Source of the DNA: Verrucomicrobiota bacterium
GTDB lineage: Bacteria; Verrucomicrobiota; Verrucomicrobiia; Opitutales; Opitutaceae
Direction of reading: 5' to 3'
NCBI GenBank assembly: GCA_023386835.1
Contig: JAEWIY010000061.1
Location: 24,649 to 88,648, forward strand
Length of the DNA stretch: 64,000 nt
In this document: piece by piece, positions 44,386 through 53,115 of the stretch
How positions within the stretch are numbered: position 1 is the first letter of the stretch
How the letters are laid out: every line of letters starts with the position of its first letter
Translations under genes and position numbers: made by a program
Notes under the pieces: model-generated
Database searches by the model: none
What the model saw: only the letters and a program-made list of their open reading frames with translations
Told to the model about the DNA's origin: nothing

Positions 44386-45765
44386 TCAGAAGGTGAGTTG
44401 CAGCCGCGTCAGCAGCGCATCCTCGCCTTCCTGCAACAGAAGACTCGTCGGGGCAAGAGCGGTGTCGAAGGTTGCGTGGAAGTAGTTGACCGTCGCGCGA
44501 ACCGAACGGTTGAGGTACCAGTTGAGTCCGACGCCCGCCGACGTGATCTTGTCCGCGCTCACCGCCGGGTTGGCGAAAAGCGGGAACGTCTTCTCGTCGA
44601 TATCCACTTGGCTGATACGCGCAACCACTTCGAACGCACCCCAGCCGTCGCCGCCCGGCGAAAAGTTGCGGTCCGGTTTTACGCCGCCGTACGACGCGTC
44701 CTCGCCAGTCAGGACATAACCCGCGCTGGCCTGCCAGCCCACGTGCTGCAGCTCCGCGCGATTCGTGCCGGCGCGCACGTTAACGGTGGATCGCACGTAC
44801 TCGGCCATCATCCCGAACGGACCGGAATACAAGTAGGCCTGCGGCGCCAGCCGCCAGGTGTCACCGTCCGCCACGGTGCCGTCCGTGTAAGTGAAGAACC
44901 GCTGTTGCCCGTCCGTGCGGTAGCCCGACGTGAGCGCTGACGCCGTTTCCGAGCCCGGCGCATAACTGGCGGCAAAACCGATGCCCAATCCGGAGAGCAG
45001 ATGCTCCTCCTGGCCTTTGAAGGGTTGCGCGAAGAGCCGCACGACGAAGTCCTTGTCGTCGTCGAAGTCCGCGTTGTTCGAGCTGCTGCTGCCGTCGGCC
45101 ACACCGTTCAGGACGGCCAGACTGTAGTTCAACTTTCCGTCGAGCACATCGCCGCCCACCTGCACGCCGATGTCACGATTGGGGACGAGTCCGCTGACCA
45201 TGCTGCGCTCGATGAAGTACGCCCAGGAATCGGACTGCAGCTGTTCCAGGCCCACGGGCGACTTGAATTTGCCCACCTTCACCTGCAGCTCCGGTCGGAG
45301 GGCCAGCGTCACGTTCGCGTCCAGCAGCGTTGTGCTGCCACCACCAAACTCGGGCACGATCTGGAACTGGAGCCAACGATGAAAGGTGCCTTCAAAAATC
45401 ATCCGCGCCCGCCGCAGGATGAACGCATCGTTGTTGGGGATCCCTCCGTCGTTAAAAAACCACCGGGAATCCGCCTGCACCAAGGCCTTCAACCGAAACG
45501 CGTGTGCCTCATCGGCGGATGAGAGCGCAACGCTGCGATCGTTCACCGCTACCTTGCTGGCAGGTGCGGTCGGGGTCGACGCCGTTTCGCGAGAGGTCGC
45601 CCGCTGGCGTTCGAGTTCCTGCAGGCGCTGGTCGAGCAGCCGAATCTGTTCACGCAAGGCCGCGATTTCCGCATCCGCTGGCTGGGCGGTGAGGATCGCC
45701 AGGCCACTGGCGCAAAAACAGGCGGCGAGCTGAAGGCCGCGGGCGAAGGTAGAGTGCAGGTTCAT
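44386..45765 (-). CDS. OprO/OprP-type porin
   Basis: A 459-residue outer-membrane protein. Residues 1-32 are a signal peptide (LQLAACFCASGLAILTAQPADA), followed by a short coiled coil (EIAALREQIRLLDQRLQELERQ) and then a beta-barrel. The pattern ILRRARMIFEGTFHRWLQFQIVPEFGG, KVGKFKSPVGLEQLQSD and WAYFIERSMV is typical of phosphate-selective OprO/OprP porins. The C-terminus LQLTF ends in a phenylalanine, the usual outer-membrane insertion signal. Phosphate selectivity is not shown. I chose the ATG at 45765, since the signal peptide follows it. The frame is open for 82 residues upstream without a signal. The 318 bases upstream hold no gene. Confidence 0.9.
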   Translation of the reverse strand: MNLHSTFARGLQLAACFCASGLAILTAQPADAEIAALREQIRLLDQRLQELERQRATSRETASTPTAPASKVAVNDRSVALSSADEAHAFRLKALVQADSRWFFNDGGIPNNDAFILRRARMIFEGTFHRWLQFQIVPEFGGGSTTLLDANVTLALRPELQVKVGKFKSPVGLEQLQSDSWAYFIERSMVSGLVPNRDIGVQVGGDVLDGKLNYSLAVLNGVADGSSSSNNADFDDDKDFVVRLFAQPFKGQEEHLLSGLGIGFAASYAPGSETASALTSGYRTDGQQRFFTYTDGTVADGDTWRLAPQAYLYSGPFGMMAEYVRSTVNVRAGTNRAELQHVGWQASAGYVLTGEDASYGGVKPDRNFSPGGDGWGAFEVVARISQVDIDEKTFPLFANPAVSADKITSAGVGLNWYLNRSVRATVNYFHATFDTALAPTSLLLQEGEDALLTRLQLTF

Positions 45766-46083
45766 AACGAAAATGAAGGAAGGAGCGCCGTAGCCGCCCG
45801 CGGGCCTCTCGCCGCCTCGTCGTTTTGCACAAGAGCCGTAAAGTCGGTCCGCCGTATCGCCTCGGCAGCAACATAGTACCGGGTTCCCCAACCCCTGAGG
45901 ATAGGAGAATAGCCCCATTCGTTGACGGATCCGCCGAACTGACCCGTTTCCCACCCAGTCATCGCTGATCGAATCGTTCGCAAAACCGTTGCCGCTGCTG
46001 ACGCCGCGCACAGATCAGCCGGACGATTCGACGTCGACAAGCCTGCGCTCGTGCCGCAGCAACGCCTGCAACGCACTCCGCCC
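45766..46083. other. Gene-free intergenic region upstream of the porin
   Basis: No convincing gene. On the minus strand the porin leader has a short stem-loop (GGGTT/AACCC, about 45885-45900). The frame is open but codes for a Cys/Arg-rich stretch without family features. No promoter or Pho box could be identified with confidence. Confidence 0.3.
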
Positions 46084-46632
46084 ATGTCTGACGTCGTTCT
46101 TCTTTCCGGCAGCCCCTCCCAACGTTCCCGTCCGTCCGCGATCCTGCGCTACAGTGCCGAACGCCTGCAAGCGGCCAAGGTGGGATCCGTGGGCTTCGCC
46201 GTGCAGGACTTTCCGGCGGAGGACCTGATCCTGGGGCGCTACGACAGCCCGTCCTTTGCGGGCCTGCACGCCGCAGTGGCGGGGGCCCGCGCCCTGATCG
46301 TCAGCACGCCGGTTTACAAGGCGTCGTATTCGGGCGTGTTGAAGACGATCCTCGACATGCTTCCGCAAGCCGCGCTGCGCGGAAAGACGGTGCTGCCGCT
46401 CGTCGCCGGCGGCTCGCCCGCGCACCAACTGGTGATCGACTACGCCCTGAAGCCGGTGCTCTCGGCGCTGGGCGCCACCGACCTGTTGCAAGGCGTATAT
46501 TTCGTCGACGCGCAGTATCAGGTAAACACCGACGGCACGCTGAGCCTGCCCGCTGAATTGCAGGAGCGGCTGGACCGCTCCGTCGATCACGTCGTCGCTG
46601 CCGTGCGCGGACGGGCGGCCACCTCGGTCTGA
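46084..46632 (+). CDS. NADPH-dependent FMN reductase (SsuE-like)
   Basis: A 182-residue flavodoxin-fold reductase. The FMN phosphate loop is LLSGSPSQRSRPSAIL at the N-terminus, STPVYKASYSGVLKTILDML the isoalloxazine region, and VAGGSPAHQLVIDYALKPVLSALGA the dimer segment, all typical of SsuE. SsuE supplies reduced FMN to an alkanesulfonate monooxygenase, but no ssuD or sulfonate transport gene is present, so the partner is unknown. The ATG at 46084 has the family start SDVVLLSGSPS. It is divergent from the porin gene. Confidence 0.91.
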   Translation: MSDVVLLSGSPSQRSRPSAILRYSAERLQAAKVGSVGFAVQDFPAEDLILGRYDSPSFAGLHAAVAGARALIVSTPVYKASYSGVLKTILDMLPQAALRGKTVLPLVAGGSPAHQLVIDYALKPVLSALGATDLLQGVYFVDAQYQVNTDGTLSLPAELQERLDRSVDHVVAAVRGRAATSV

Positions 46633-46756
46633 GCGGTACGCGCCCGGAAGACGGGCGCTCGCCGCGGCTGCAAAGCCGCTCGCTCTTCTCGGACTCGGCC
46701 GTTTCCCGGCGTCTTTTGCGGGAACCGAGGGAGCTCTGGCCGCTCAAGTTGCAGTC

Positions 46757-47770
46757 ATGGCTCGACTGCCCTCTCGGCTTCCGCTCGCGATGTGGAGTGT
46801 GGCGGCCGGGCTATGCAGCGGCTGTTCCGGGCCCCAATCTGCGCTCGCGCCCGCCGGTGAAGAAGCGGCAACGCTGGCGCGGCTGTTCTGGTGGATGTTC
46901 TGGGGCAGCCTGCTCGTCTGGGCCGGCGTCGTGCTGCTGGCCTGGTGGGCCGCGCGGATCCGGCCGGAGAAACTCGGGGCAACGCGCGCCCGCCAGTTGA
47001 TCATCGGCGGCGGCGTGTTGCTGCCGACCTTCGTGCTGACTGCCCTGCTCGCGCACGGACTTTCGGGCCTGCCGCCCCTGCTCGCTCCCGCTCCCGAAGG
47101 TGCGTTGCGCATCGCGGTGAGCGGCGAACAGTGGTGGTGGCGAATTGAATACCGACCCGCAAACGGCGAGCCGGTGATCTCGGCCAACGAGGTACGCTTG
47201 CCGGTCGGCCAGCCGGTGCAGTTCGAACTCGTCAGCCCCGACGTCATTCACTCGTTCTGGATTCCGTCACTCGGGGGCAAAATCGACATGATCCCGGGCC
47301 GGAAAACGCGGCTCAAACTCGTGCCGACGCAGACCGGCACCTTCCGCGGCGTCTGCGCGGAATACTGCGGCGCTTCGCATGCGTTGATGGCGTTTCCGGT
47401 GGTGGTGATGGAGCCGGCCGGCTTCGAGCAATGGCTGGAAGACCGTCGCCGCGACGCAAACCTCGCGCGCGCTGGCGGCGAGGCGGATGCGTTGATCGAG
47501 CGCGGGCAGGAGCTGTTTCTCGCGAACGGTTGCGGCGCCTGTCACGCGATCCGCGGCACGATCGCGGACGGCAGCGTCGGCCCGGACCTCACCCACGTGG
47601 GCAGCCGATTGACTCTCGGCGCAAGCACCCTCGGCAATGAACGAGCAGACTTCGTCCGCTGGCTCGCGGAAACCGACCGCGTGAAACCGGGCGTGTTGAT
47701 GCCGCATTTCGGCATGTTGCCGCCCGACGATCTTGAAGCGATGGCCGCCTATCTCGACGCCCTGCAATGA
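46757..47770 (+). CDS. coxB: Cytochrome c oxidase subunit II with fused cytochrome c domain
   Basis: Subunit II of a caa3-type oxidase, 337 residues. A signal-like N-terminus (AAGLCSGCSG, a possible weak lipobox) and two membrane helices are followed by the CuA domain, with SGEQWWWRIEY, the first histidine in DVIHSFWIP and the cluster GVCAEYCGASHALM (both cysteines, histidine and methionine present). A C-terminal cytochrome c domain has the heme site CGACH, with an axial methionine probably in GVLMPHFGM. It starts the oxidase operon. Its last four bases overlap the start of the subunit I gene (ATGA). Confidence 0.94.
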   Translation: MARLPSRLPLAMWSVAAGLCSGCSGPQSALAPAGEEAATLARLFWWMFWGSLLVWAGVVLLAWWAARIRPEKLGATRARQLIIGGGVLLPTFVLTALLAHGLSGLPPLLAPAPEGALRIAVSGEQWWWRIEYRPANGEPVISANEVRLPVGQPVQFELVSPDVIHSFWIPSLGGKIDMIPGRKTRLKLVPTQTGTFRGVCAEYCGASHALMAFPVVVMEPAGFEQWLEDRRRDANLARAGGEADALIERGQELFLANGCGACHAIRGTIADGSVGPDLTHVGSRLTLGASTLGNERADFVRWLAETDRVKPGVLMPHFGMLPPDDLEAMAAYLDALQ

Positions 47771-50304
47771 GCCGCCTCCCTCGCGATCCCGATCCCCTGC
47801 GCGACGAACCGCCGCTCGAGTTGCAGCGCGCGCAGGCGAAGCGCCTGGAGAAAGTCTGGGAAACGCCGTCCGGCTGGCGCTACTGGTCGTCCGTCAACAA
47901 TAGCGATGTGGGCGTCTGGTACACGGGGATGTCGTTCATCTTCTTCCTGTTCGCCGGACTGCTGGCGCTGTTGATGCGGCTGCAACTCGCCGTTCCGAAC
48001 AACGACCTGATCAGCGCCGAGTTCTACAACCAGGCCTTCACCGTGCACGGCTCGGTGATGATGTTCCTGTTCGCGCTGCCGGTGTTCGAGGCGATCGCAG
48101 TATTGCTGCTGCCGCAAATGCTCGGCGCGCGCGACCTGCCGTTCCCGAAGCTCTCCGCCTTCGGTTTCTGGTGTTTCCTCATCGGCGGTTTGTTCCTGTC
48201 GGGCTCGATCTTCTTCAACGCCGCTCCACGCGGAGGCTGGTTCATGTATCCACCGCTCACCTCGGTGAACTACCAGCCGGGCATCGGCGCGGATATCTGG
48301 CTGCTCGGCTTTTCGTTCATCGAAGTGGCGGCGATCGCCGCCGCGTGTGAACTCATCGTCGGCGTGCTCAAGTGCCGGCCGCCCGGGATGCGCATCAACC
48401 TCATCCCGATGTACTGCTGGTACGTGTTGGTGGCAGCGACAATGATCCTGTTCGCGTTTCCGCCACTCATCGCCGGCAGCATGATGATGGAAGTTGAACG
48501 GGCCTTCCACTGGCCGTTCTTCACCCCGGAGCGCGGCGGAGACCCGGTGCTGTGGCAGCATCTCTTCTGGCTCTTTGGACATCCGGAGGTGTACATCATC
48601 TTCCTGCCGTCGGTCGCCCTGATCGCGATGATCGTGCCGACCTTCGCCCGCCGTCCAATTGTTGGATACGGCTGGATCGTGCTGGCGGCGATCGGCACGG
48701 GCTTCATCAGCTTCGGCCTGTGGGTGCATCACATGTACACCACCGGCCTGCCCGGCATATCGCTTGGCCTGTTCTCCGCCGCCTCCGAGGCCGTTGCGAT
48801 TCCCACCGGGGTGCAGATCTTCTGCTTCATCGCCACGATGGCGGCCGGACGGATGACGCACTCCGTCCCGATGCTCTTCACCTACGGGGGCATCGGCTCG
48901 TTCATCTTCGGCGGCCTGACGGGCGTGATGGTCGCCCTCGCCTCGTTCGACATGCAGGCGCACGATACGTTTTTCGTCGTGGGCCACCTGCACTTCGTGC
49001 TGATCGGAGGTGCCGTTTTCCCGATTCTCGCCGGGCTCTACTACTTCTTCCCGTTGGTGAACGGCCGGCGGCTGTCGGACCGCCTCGGGCGAATCGCCTT
49101 CTGGCTCACGTTGGTCGGCTTTCACCTCGCCTTTGTGCCGATGCATTTCACCGGCCTGCGCGGCATGCCGCGGCGGGTCTTAACCTATCCCGAGGGTCTT
49201 GGCTTCGACCTGCTGAACCTGGTCTCGACGATCGGCGCTTTCATTCTCGGAGCGGGCGTGGCGGTCGTGCTGTGGGATGTCGTGCGGCCGAAAAAGAAGC
49301 TGTCCGAACGGAATCCCTGGAAGGCCGGCACATTGGAGTGGTTGCAGGAGATGCCCGGCAAGAACTGGGGGGTGCGCTGCATCCCCGAAATCGACAGCCG
49401 GTATCCATTGTGGGAACAGCCGAACTTCGAGCGTGACGTCGACCAGGGGCGCTTCTACCTGCCGGACGCCGAGGAGGGCTGGCGTGAGACCATCGTGACG
49501 AGTGTCATTGATGCCAAACCGCAGCAGGTGCTGCGGCTCCCCACGTCCAGTTTCCTGCCGTTGTTTGCCGCCATCACCACCGGCGGGTTCTTCGTCTTCG
49601 GCACCTATCACCTTTGGTGGCCGGCATTGCTCAGCGCGGTCGTGGCAGTGTTCGTCATCTGCACGTGGCTCTGGAAAGGCACCGCCGTCATTCCCGAAAA
49701 AACGGAGAAGGACGTGGGGCTCGGCCTCAAGCTGCCGCTCTACGTCTCCGGTCCCAGTTCGGTGGGTTGGTGGGCCATGTGCATCATGATGCTGGCGGAC
49801 CTGAGCGCGTTTGTGTCGCTTGTTTTTGGATACTTCTTCTATTGGACAATCCATGCCGAGTTTCCGCCGGAGGGTGCACCCGGGCCCGGACTGCTCGGAC
49901 CGATCACCGCCAGTCTGTCCGTCCTCGCCGCGTGGGGGTTGATGCTCCTCGTCCGTCGCTGGAATCGGCAGGAGCGGGCGCGGTTCACCTGTGCCGGGCT
50001 GCTGCTCAGTCCGGCGCTGGCGCTGGTCGGTGGAGCTGCGCTCGCTTACGGGCCCTGGAGCAACGGCATGAGTCCCACGACTCACGTCTATCCAGCGACG
50101 GTGTGGCTGCTCGTGATCTGGTGCGGTTTCCACCTCGTGGTCGGTGTGATCATGCAACTCTACTGCCTCGTCCGGCGGCTGGCGGGGCGGATCACCCCGC
50201 AGCACGACATCGATTTGGCGAACGTGTCGCTCTACTGGCATTTTGTGATGGCCATGGTGGTCGTCACTGTCGCGGTCATCGCCGGGTTCCCGCTCGTCAC
50301 CTGA
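47767..50304 (+). CDS. coxA: Cytochrome c oxidase subunits I and III, fused
   Basis: An 845-residue fusion. The first ~540 residues are subunit I: helix-2 heme histidine in HGSVMMF, FGHPEVYIIFLP with the CuB histidine-tyrosine pair, the HH pair in WVHHMYTTG, and VGHLHFVL with the two heme histidines. About residues 640-845 form subunit III: GWWAMCIMMLADLSAFVSLVFGYFFYW, and GFHLVVGVIM. The GHPEVY glutamate marks the A1-type proton path. The start overlaps subunit II by four bases. Expected activity is oxygen reduction with proton pumping at the plasma membrane. A 125-residue membrane gene follows seven bases later. Confidence 0.95.
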   Translation: MSRLPRDPDPLRDEPPLELQRAQAKRLEKVWETPSGWRYWSSVNNSDVGVWYTGMSFIFFLFAGLLALLMRLQLAVPNNDLISAEFYNQAFTVHGSVMMFLFALPVFEAIAVLLLPQMLGARDLPFPKLSAFGFWCFLIGGLFLSGSIFFNAAPRGGWFMYPPLTSVNYQPGIGADIWLLGFSFIEVAAIAAACELIVGVLKCRPPGMRINLIPMYCWYVLVAATMILFAFPPLIAGSMMMEVERAFHWPFFTPERGGDPVLWQHLFWLFGHPEVYIIFLPSVALIAMIVPTFARRPIVGYGWIVLAAIGTGFISFGLWVHHMYTTGLPGISLGLFSAASEAVAIPTGVQIFCFIATMAAGRMTHSVPMLFTYGGIGSFIFGGLTGVMVALASFDMQAHDTFFVVGHLHFVLIGGAVFPILAGLYYFFPLVNGRRLSDRLGRIAFWLTLVGFHLAFVPMHFTGLRGMPRRVLTYPEGLGFDLLNLVSTIGAFILGAGVAVVLWDVVRPKKKLSERNPWKAGTLEWLQEMPGKNWGVRCIPEIDSRYPLWEQPNFERDVDQGRFYLPDAEEGWRETIVTSVIDAKPQQVLRLPTSSFLPLFAAITTGGFFVFGTYHLWWPALLSAVVAVFVICTWLWKGTAVIPEKTEKDVGLGLKLPLYVSGPSSVGWWAMCIMMLADLSAFVSLVFGYFFYWTIHAEFPPEGAPGPGLLGPITASLSVLAAWGLMLLVRRWNRQERARFTCAGLLLSPALALVGGAALAYGPWSNGMSPTTHVYPATVWLLVIWCGFHLVVGVIMQLYCLVRRLAGRITPQHDIDLANVSLYWHFVMAMVVVTVAVIAGFPLVT

Positions 50305-50310
50305 GTTCCG

Positions 50311-50688
50311 ATGACGACGCTGTCTGAACAACGGGAAAACCTCTGGCGGCTGATCGTGTCGCCGATCCTCTGGGCCGTGCACTTTCTCGGCTGCTACATC
50401 GGTGCCGCCGTGTACTGCGCCAAGGTCGCCGGACCGCTCGTTTCTCTCGGCGCCGTCCGCCTCGGCATCGTCGGGCTGACGCTCGTCGCGGCGACCGGAA
50501 TTGTACTCAACGGCTGGGGCGGGTGGAAACGGTATCGTTATGGTGCGGAGCCCGTGCCCTTCGATTCCGACACGCCCGAGGACCGACACCGCTTCCTCGG
50601 GTTTGCAACCGTCCTGCTCGCGGGACTGAGCCTGGTGGCGACGCTCTTCAGTGGCAGCGTGGCTCTCTTCTTCGAGGACTGCCGATGA
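50311..50688 (+). CDS. Small membrane protein in the caa3 oxidase operon
   Basis: I do not recognise the family by name. The 125-residue protein has three hydrophobic helices, at about residues 14-36 (IVSPILWAVHFLGCYIGAAVY), 45-67 and 98-120 (FLGFATVLLAGLSLVATLFSG). A cytosolic acidic loop (DSDTPEDRHR) lies between the last two. A gene of this size and shape follows the subunit I/III genes in many caa3 clusters, so an accessory or assembly role is likely. The ATG at 50311 is seven bases after the fused subunit gene, which supports co-translation. It is followed by the triheme cytochrome c gene. Confidence 0.75.
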   Translation: MTTLSEQRENLWRLIVSPILWAVHFLGCYIGAAVYCAKVAGPLVSLGAVRLGIVGLTLVAATGIVLNGWGGWKRYRYGAEPVPFDSDTPEDRHRFLGFATVLLAGLSLVATLFSGSVALFFEDCR

Positions 50689-50755
50689 TGAAGTCCGCGG
50701 TTCACAGCGAGTCCGGGACAACAACCCCTGGACAGATGAAGGTGGCACTCATCCA

Positions 50756-51868
50756 ATGAAACGGCGGGTTCGTACGATCGCTTTGATTGTCGCTGTGCTG
50801 GCGCTCGCCGGCTTCCTGGTCTCTGCATCCGGGATCATCTCGATCAAGGCGAGTTCGCGGCATTGGCCGGTGACGCGATGGGTATTGGAATTCTCAATGC
50901 GCCGGTCGGTGGCCACGCACAGCCTCGGCATCCATACGCCCGAGGATCTCGACCGGCCCGAACTGGTGCGGAAAGGTGCCGGCCCGTACGCAATCTCCTG
51001 CGCGCCCTGTCACGGCAGTCCCGACGCGCCCAACCCCCGCGTGGCGGCTCACATGACGCCTCACCCACCCCACCTCGCGTTGACCGTCGAGACGTGGAAG
51101 CCGAAGGAACTCTTCACGATTGTGAAGCACGGCGTGAAGTTCACCGGCATGCCGGCGTGGCCGGCGCAGGAGCGTGACGACGAAATCTGGGCGCTCGTCG
51201 CGTTTCTCCGAGCCCTGCCACGCCTCGATGCCGTGGCGTATGAGCAGCTCGCCTACGGGACCTCGCGAGATGAAGCGGCGGGGGGCACCGCGCCCGAGGA
51301 AGACCTGATCAGTTCCCAGAGCACACCGCCCCCGGCCGCGGCAAGCTGCGCGCGCTGCCACGCGGACGACGGAAACGGCCGCGGGCAGGCCCAATTTCCA
51401 AGGCTGGCCGGACAACGCCGCGATTACCTGCTCGCGTCCCTGGACGCGTATGCGCGCGGACAGCGCCATAGCGGCATCATGGAGCCGGTCGCCTACGGCT
51501 TGGATGCGGAGACGAAACAACAGCTGGCGGAGTTCTACGCAAAGCGGCAGCCGGCTCCACCCGCCGGCCGCAACGCCGATCCGGCCGCGGTGGCGCGGGG
51601 AGAACAGCTGGCCCACGAAGGCGATCGCCCGCATCGCATCCCCTCCTGTGTCGACTGCCACGGTCCTGAGGCACAACAACCGCGGCGGGAGGCGTACCCG
51701 ATCATCGCCGGCCAACCGGCCGATTACCTCAAGTTGCAGTTGGAGCTTTTCCAAAAGGAACAACGCGGCGGGTCCGAGAACGCCCACCTGATGCACCACG
51801 TCTCCCGCCGGCTCACCAGCCAGCAACTCGACGATCTTGCCGCCTACTTCTCGAGCCTCAGCCCGTAA
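50756..51868 (+). CDS. Membrane-anchored triheme cytochrome c
   Basis: A 370-residue cytochrome with an N-terminal membrane anchor or signal (TIALIVAVLALAGFLVSASGIISI, about residues 6-29) and three c-type heme sites: CAPCH, CARCH and CVDCH. A methionine ligand is possible in FTGMPAWPAQ for the first. The last two domains (about residues 215-370) resemble the class I diheme cytochrome c4 type (GQRRDYLLASLDAYARG; GQPADYLKLQLELF). It is the last gene of the oxidase operon, so it probably carries electrons to the CuA site. I chose the ATG at 50756 (MKRRVRTIAL) since it begins the anchor; the open frame upstream lacks a signal. Confidence 0.9.
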   Translation: MKRRVRTIALIVAVLALAGFLVSASGIISIKASSRHWPVTRWVLEFSMRRSVATHSLGIHTPEDLDRPELVRKGAGPYAISCAPCHGSPDAPNPRVAAHMTPHPPHLALTVETWKPKELFTIVKHGVKFTGMPAWPAQERDDEIWALVAFLRALPRLDAVAYEQLAYGTSRDEAAGGTAPEEDLISSQSTPPPAAASCARCHADDGNGRGQAQFPRLAGQRRDYLLASLDAYARGQRHSGIMEPVAYGLDAETKQQLAEFYAKRQPAPPAGRNADPAAVARGEQLAHEGDRPHRIPSCVDCHGPEAQQPRREAYPIIAGQPADYLKLQLELFQKEQRGGSENAHLMHHVSRRLTSQQLDDLAAYFSSLSP

Positions 51869-51877
51869 CACTCCAGG

Positions 51878-51899
51878 GCGGCTCAATCATCCGAGCCGC
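51878..51899. terminator. Inverted repeat at the end of the oxidase operon
   Basis: GCGGCTC (51878-51884) and GAGCCGC (51893-51899) form a 7-bp stem between the convergent cytochrome and PerM-type genes. The PerM stop codon (51883-51885) lies at the stem. There is no U-tract. Confidence 0.45.
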
Positions 51900-52962
51900 A
51901 AGGGGTGCGGTCGGGTATGGGTTCCGTTGATACAGAACGTCCTTCAATACGCGGCACGTAGGCCTCGTGATAAAGGAAGTGCAAAACCGCGAACATCGGC
52001 GGCGCGGCAAAAACACCCGCAACGCCGAAGCCAGCTCCCATCATCAAGGTGAAAATGATCAGCTGCGCCTCGGGCAGGCGTATCCGCTGCTTCATCACGA
52101 GCGGCAGGGTGACATCGGTCTCCACCTGCTGGATCAGGATGAACGCCAGCAGGACCCACCACACCTTGTCCGGGTCCGTCCCGAGCGACAGCAGCACGGC
52201 AATCGCGCCCGTCAGCAAGGCGCCGAGCAACGGGACAAAGTCGAGGACGATCGTCAGCACGGCGATCAGCAGCCAGAAATCGATCCCCATCATCCCGAAA
52301 ATGAGGGCGGAAAGAGCGCCGCTAATCAGGACCACGATCAGTTGCGACCAGAACCATCGACGCACCACCGCGGCGGAACCGTGGGCCAGGCGCTCCACCT
52401 CGGCTCGACGCGCGGGTTTGAAGAGCGTCAAGAGACCTCTTAGGTAGTCGTCGGAGTTGGCGCCCACGAAAATGGCGATCGCCAGCACCACGATGACGGC
52501 GGCTGCGACTTCCAAGCCGGTTTTGGCGCCGAACAGCAAACCCTTGAGCGTTTGCTGAGCGACCGTGCCCCACTCCACCTGCTCGTTGACCTCGCTCACG
52601 TTCACGAAGCGGGAGACCAACGGCTCCACCGTATTGCGGATCGATTCCACGATCCCGGGACCTTGTTCAAATAGCCGATGAATCTGCTGCGCGAACAGCG
52701 AGCCCACGCCGTAGCCGAGTCCGCCGATTGCGCCGAGGACCAGCAAGGCCGCCAGCAGGACACTCAGGCCGTGCGGAAGCCGTGCCCGCTTCTGCAGCCA
52801 ACAGACCAACGGGGCGAAGAGCACACCGCCAATCACACCGATCACGGCGGCCAGCAGAATAAAACGGAAGTGGATCGCCGCTGCTGCCAGCAACACGAGG
52901 CCCACCCCCGCCGCCGCCGTCCGCAGGCCCGAGCGATTTCCCGTTTGCGACAGGCCTCCCAT
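51883..52962 (-). CDS. AI-2E/PerM-family membrane protein
   Basis: A 359-residue polytopic protein of the AI-2E transporter (PerM/TqsA/YdiK) family. Two N-terminal helices (LVLLAAAAIHFRFILLAAVIGVIGGVL) are followed by a soluble stretch, then helices including ALIFGMMGIDFWLLIAVLTIVLDFVPLLGALLTG and FILIQQVETDVTLPLVMKQ, a strongly conserved family block. Members have varied roles (autoinducer-2 export, Na+/H+ antiport), so the substrate here is not assigned. The ATG at 52962 is chosen; the longer frame upstream is unlike the family. It is convergent with the cytochrome gene and divergent from the unknown gene at 53116. Confidence 0.88.
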   Translation of the reverse strand: MGGLSQTGNRSGLRTAAAGVGLVLLAAAAIHFRFILLAAVIGVIGGVLFAPLVCWLQKRARLPHGLSVLLAALLVLGAIGGLGYGVGSLFAQQIHRLFEQGPGIVESIRNTVEPLVSRFVNVSEVNEQVEWGTVAQQTLKGLLFGAKTGLEVAAAVIVVLAIAIFVGANSDDYLRGLLTLFKPARRAEVERLAHGSAAVVRRWFWSQLIVVLISGALSALIFGMMGIDFWLLIAVLTIVLDFVPLLGALLTGAIAVLLSLGTDPDKVWWVLLAFILIQQVETDVTLPLVMKQRIRLPEAQLIIFTLMMGAGFGVAGVFAAPPMFAVLHFLYHEAYVPRIEGRSVSTEPIPDRTPCGSDD

Positions 52963-53082
52963 GATGCAACCGGCAGACTGCCAGCCAGCTCTGCAGTTCC
53001 GCACCACGAATCCCGCGCTCGCATGGCCGCCTCGTGCGCCGCACAAGTTTTGCAACATCGCATCGACTCCCTAGGGGAAATC

Positions 53083-53096
53083 CCTCAAGCTTGAGG
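53083..53096. repeat. 14-bp perfect palindrome
   Basis: CCTCAAG and CTTGAGG are exact reverse complements with no spacer, 19 bases before the ATG of the unknown gene at 53116. It could be an operator or a small hairpin that hinders initiation. CTAGG-containing sequence lies just upstream (53066-53075). Confidence 0.4.
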
Positions 53097-53115
53097 CCTA
53101 GCTTCAATACCCCGG

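Noticed and set aside
47749..49146. Long minus-strand reading frame opposite the oxidase subunit gene
   Set aside because: Its product is a low-complexity His/Glu/Arg-rich string; the opposite strand carries clear heme and copper motifs.
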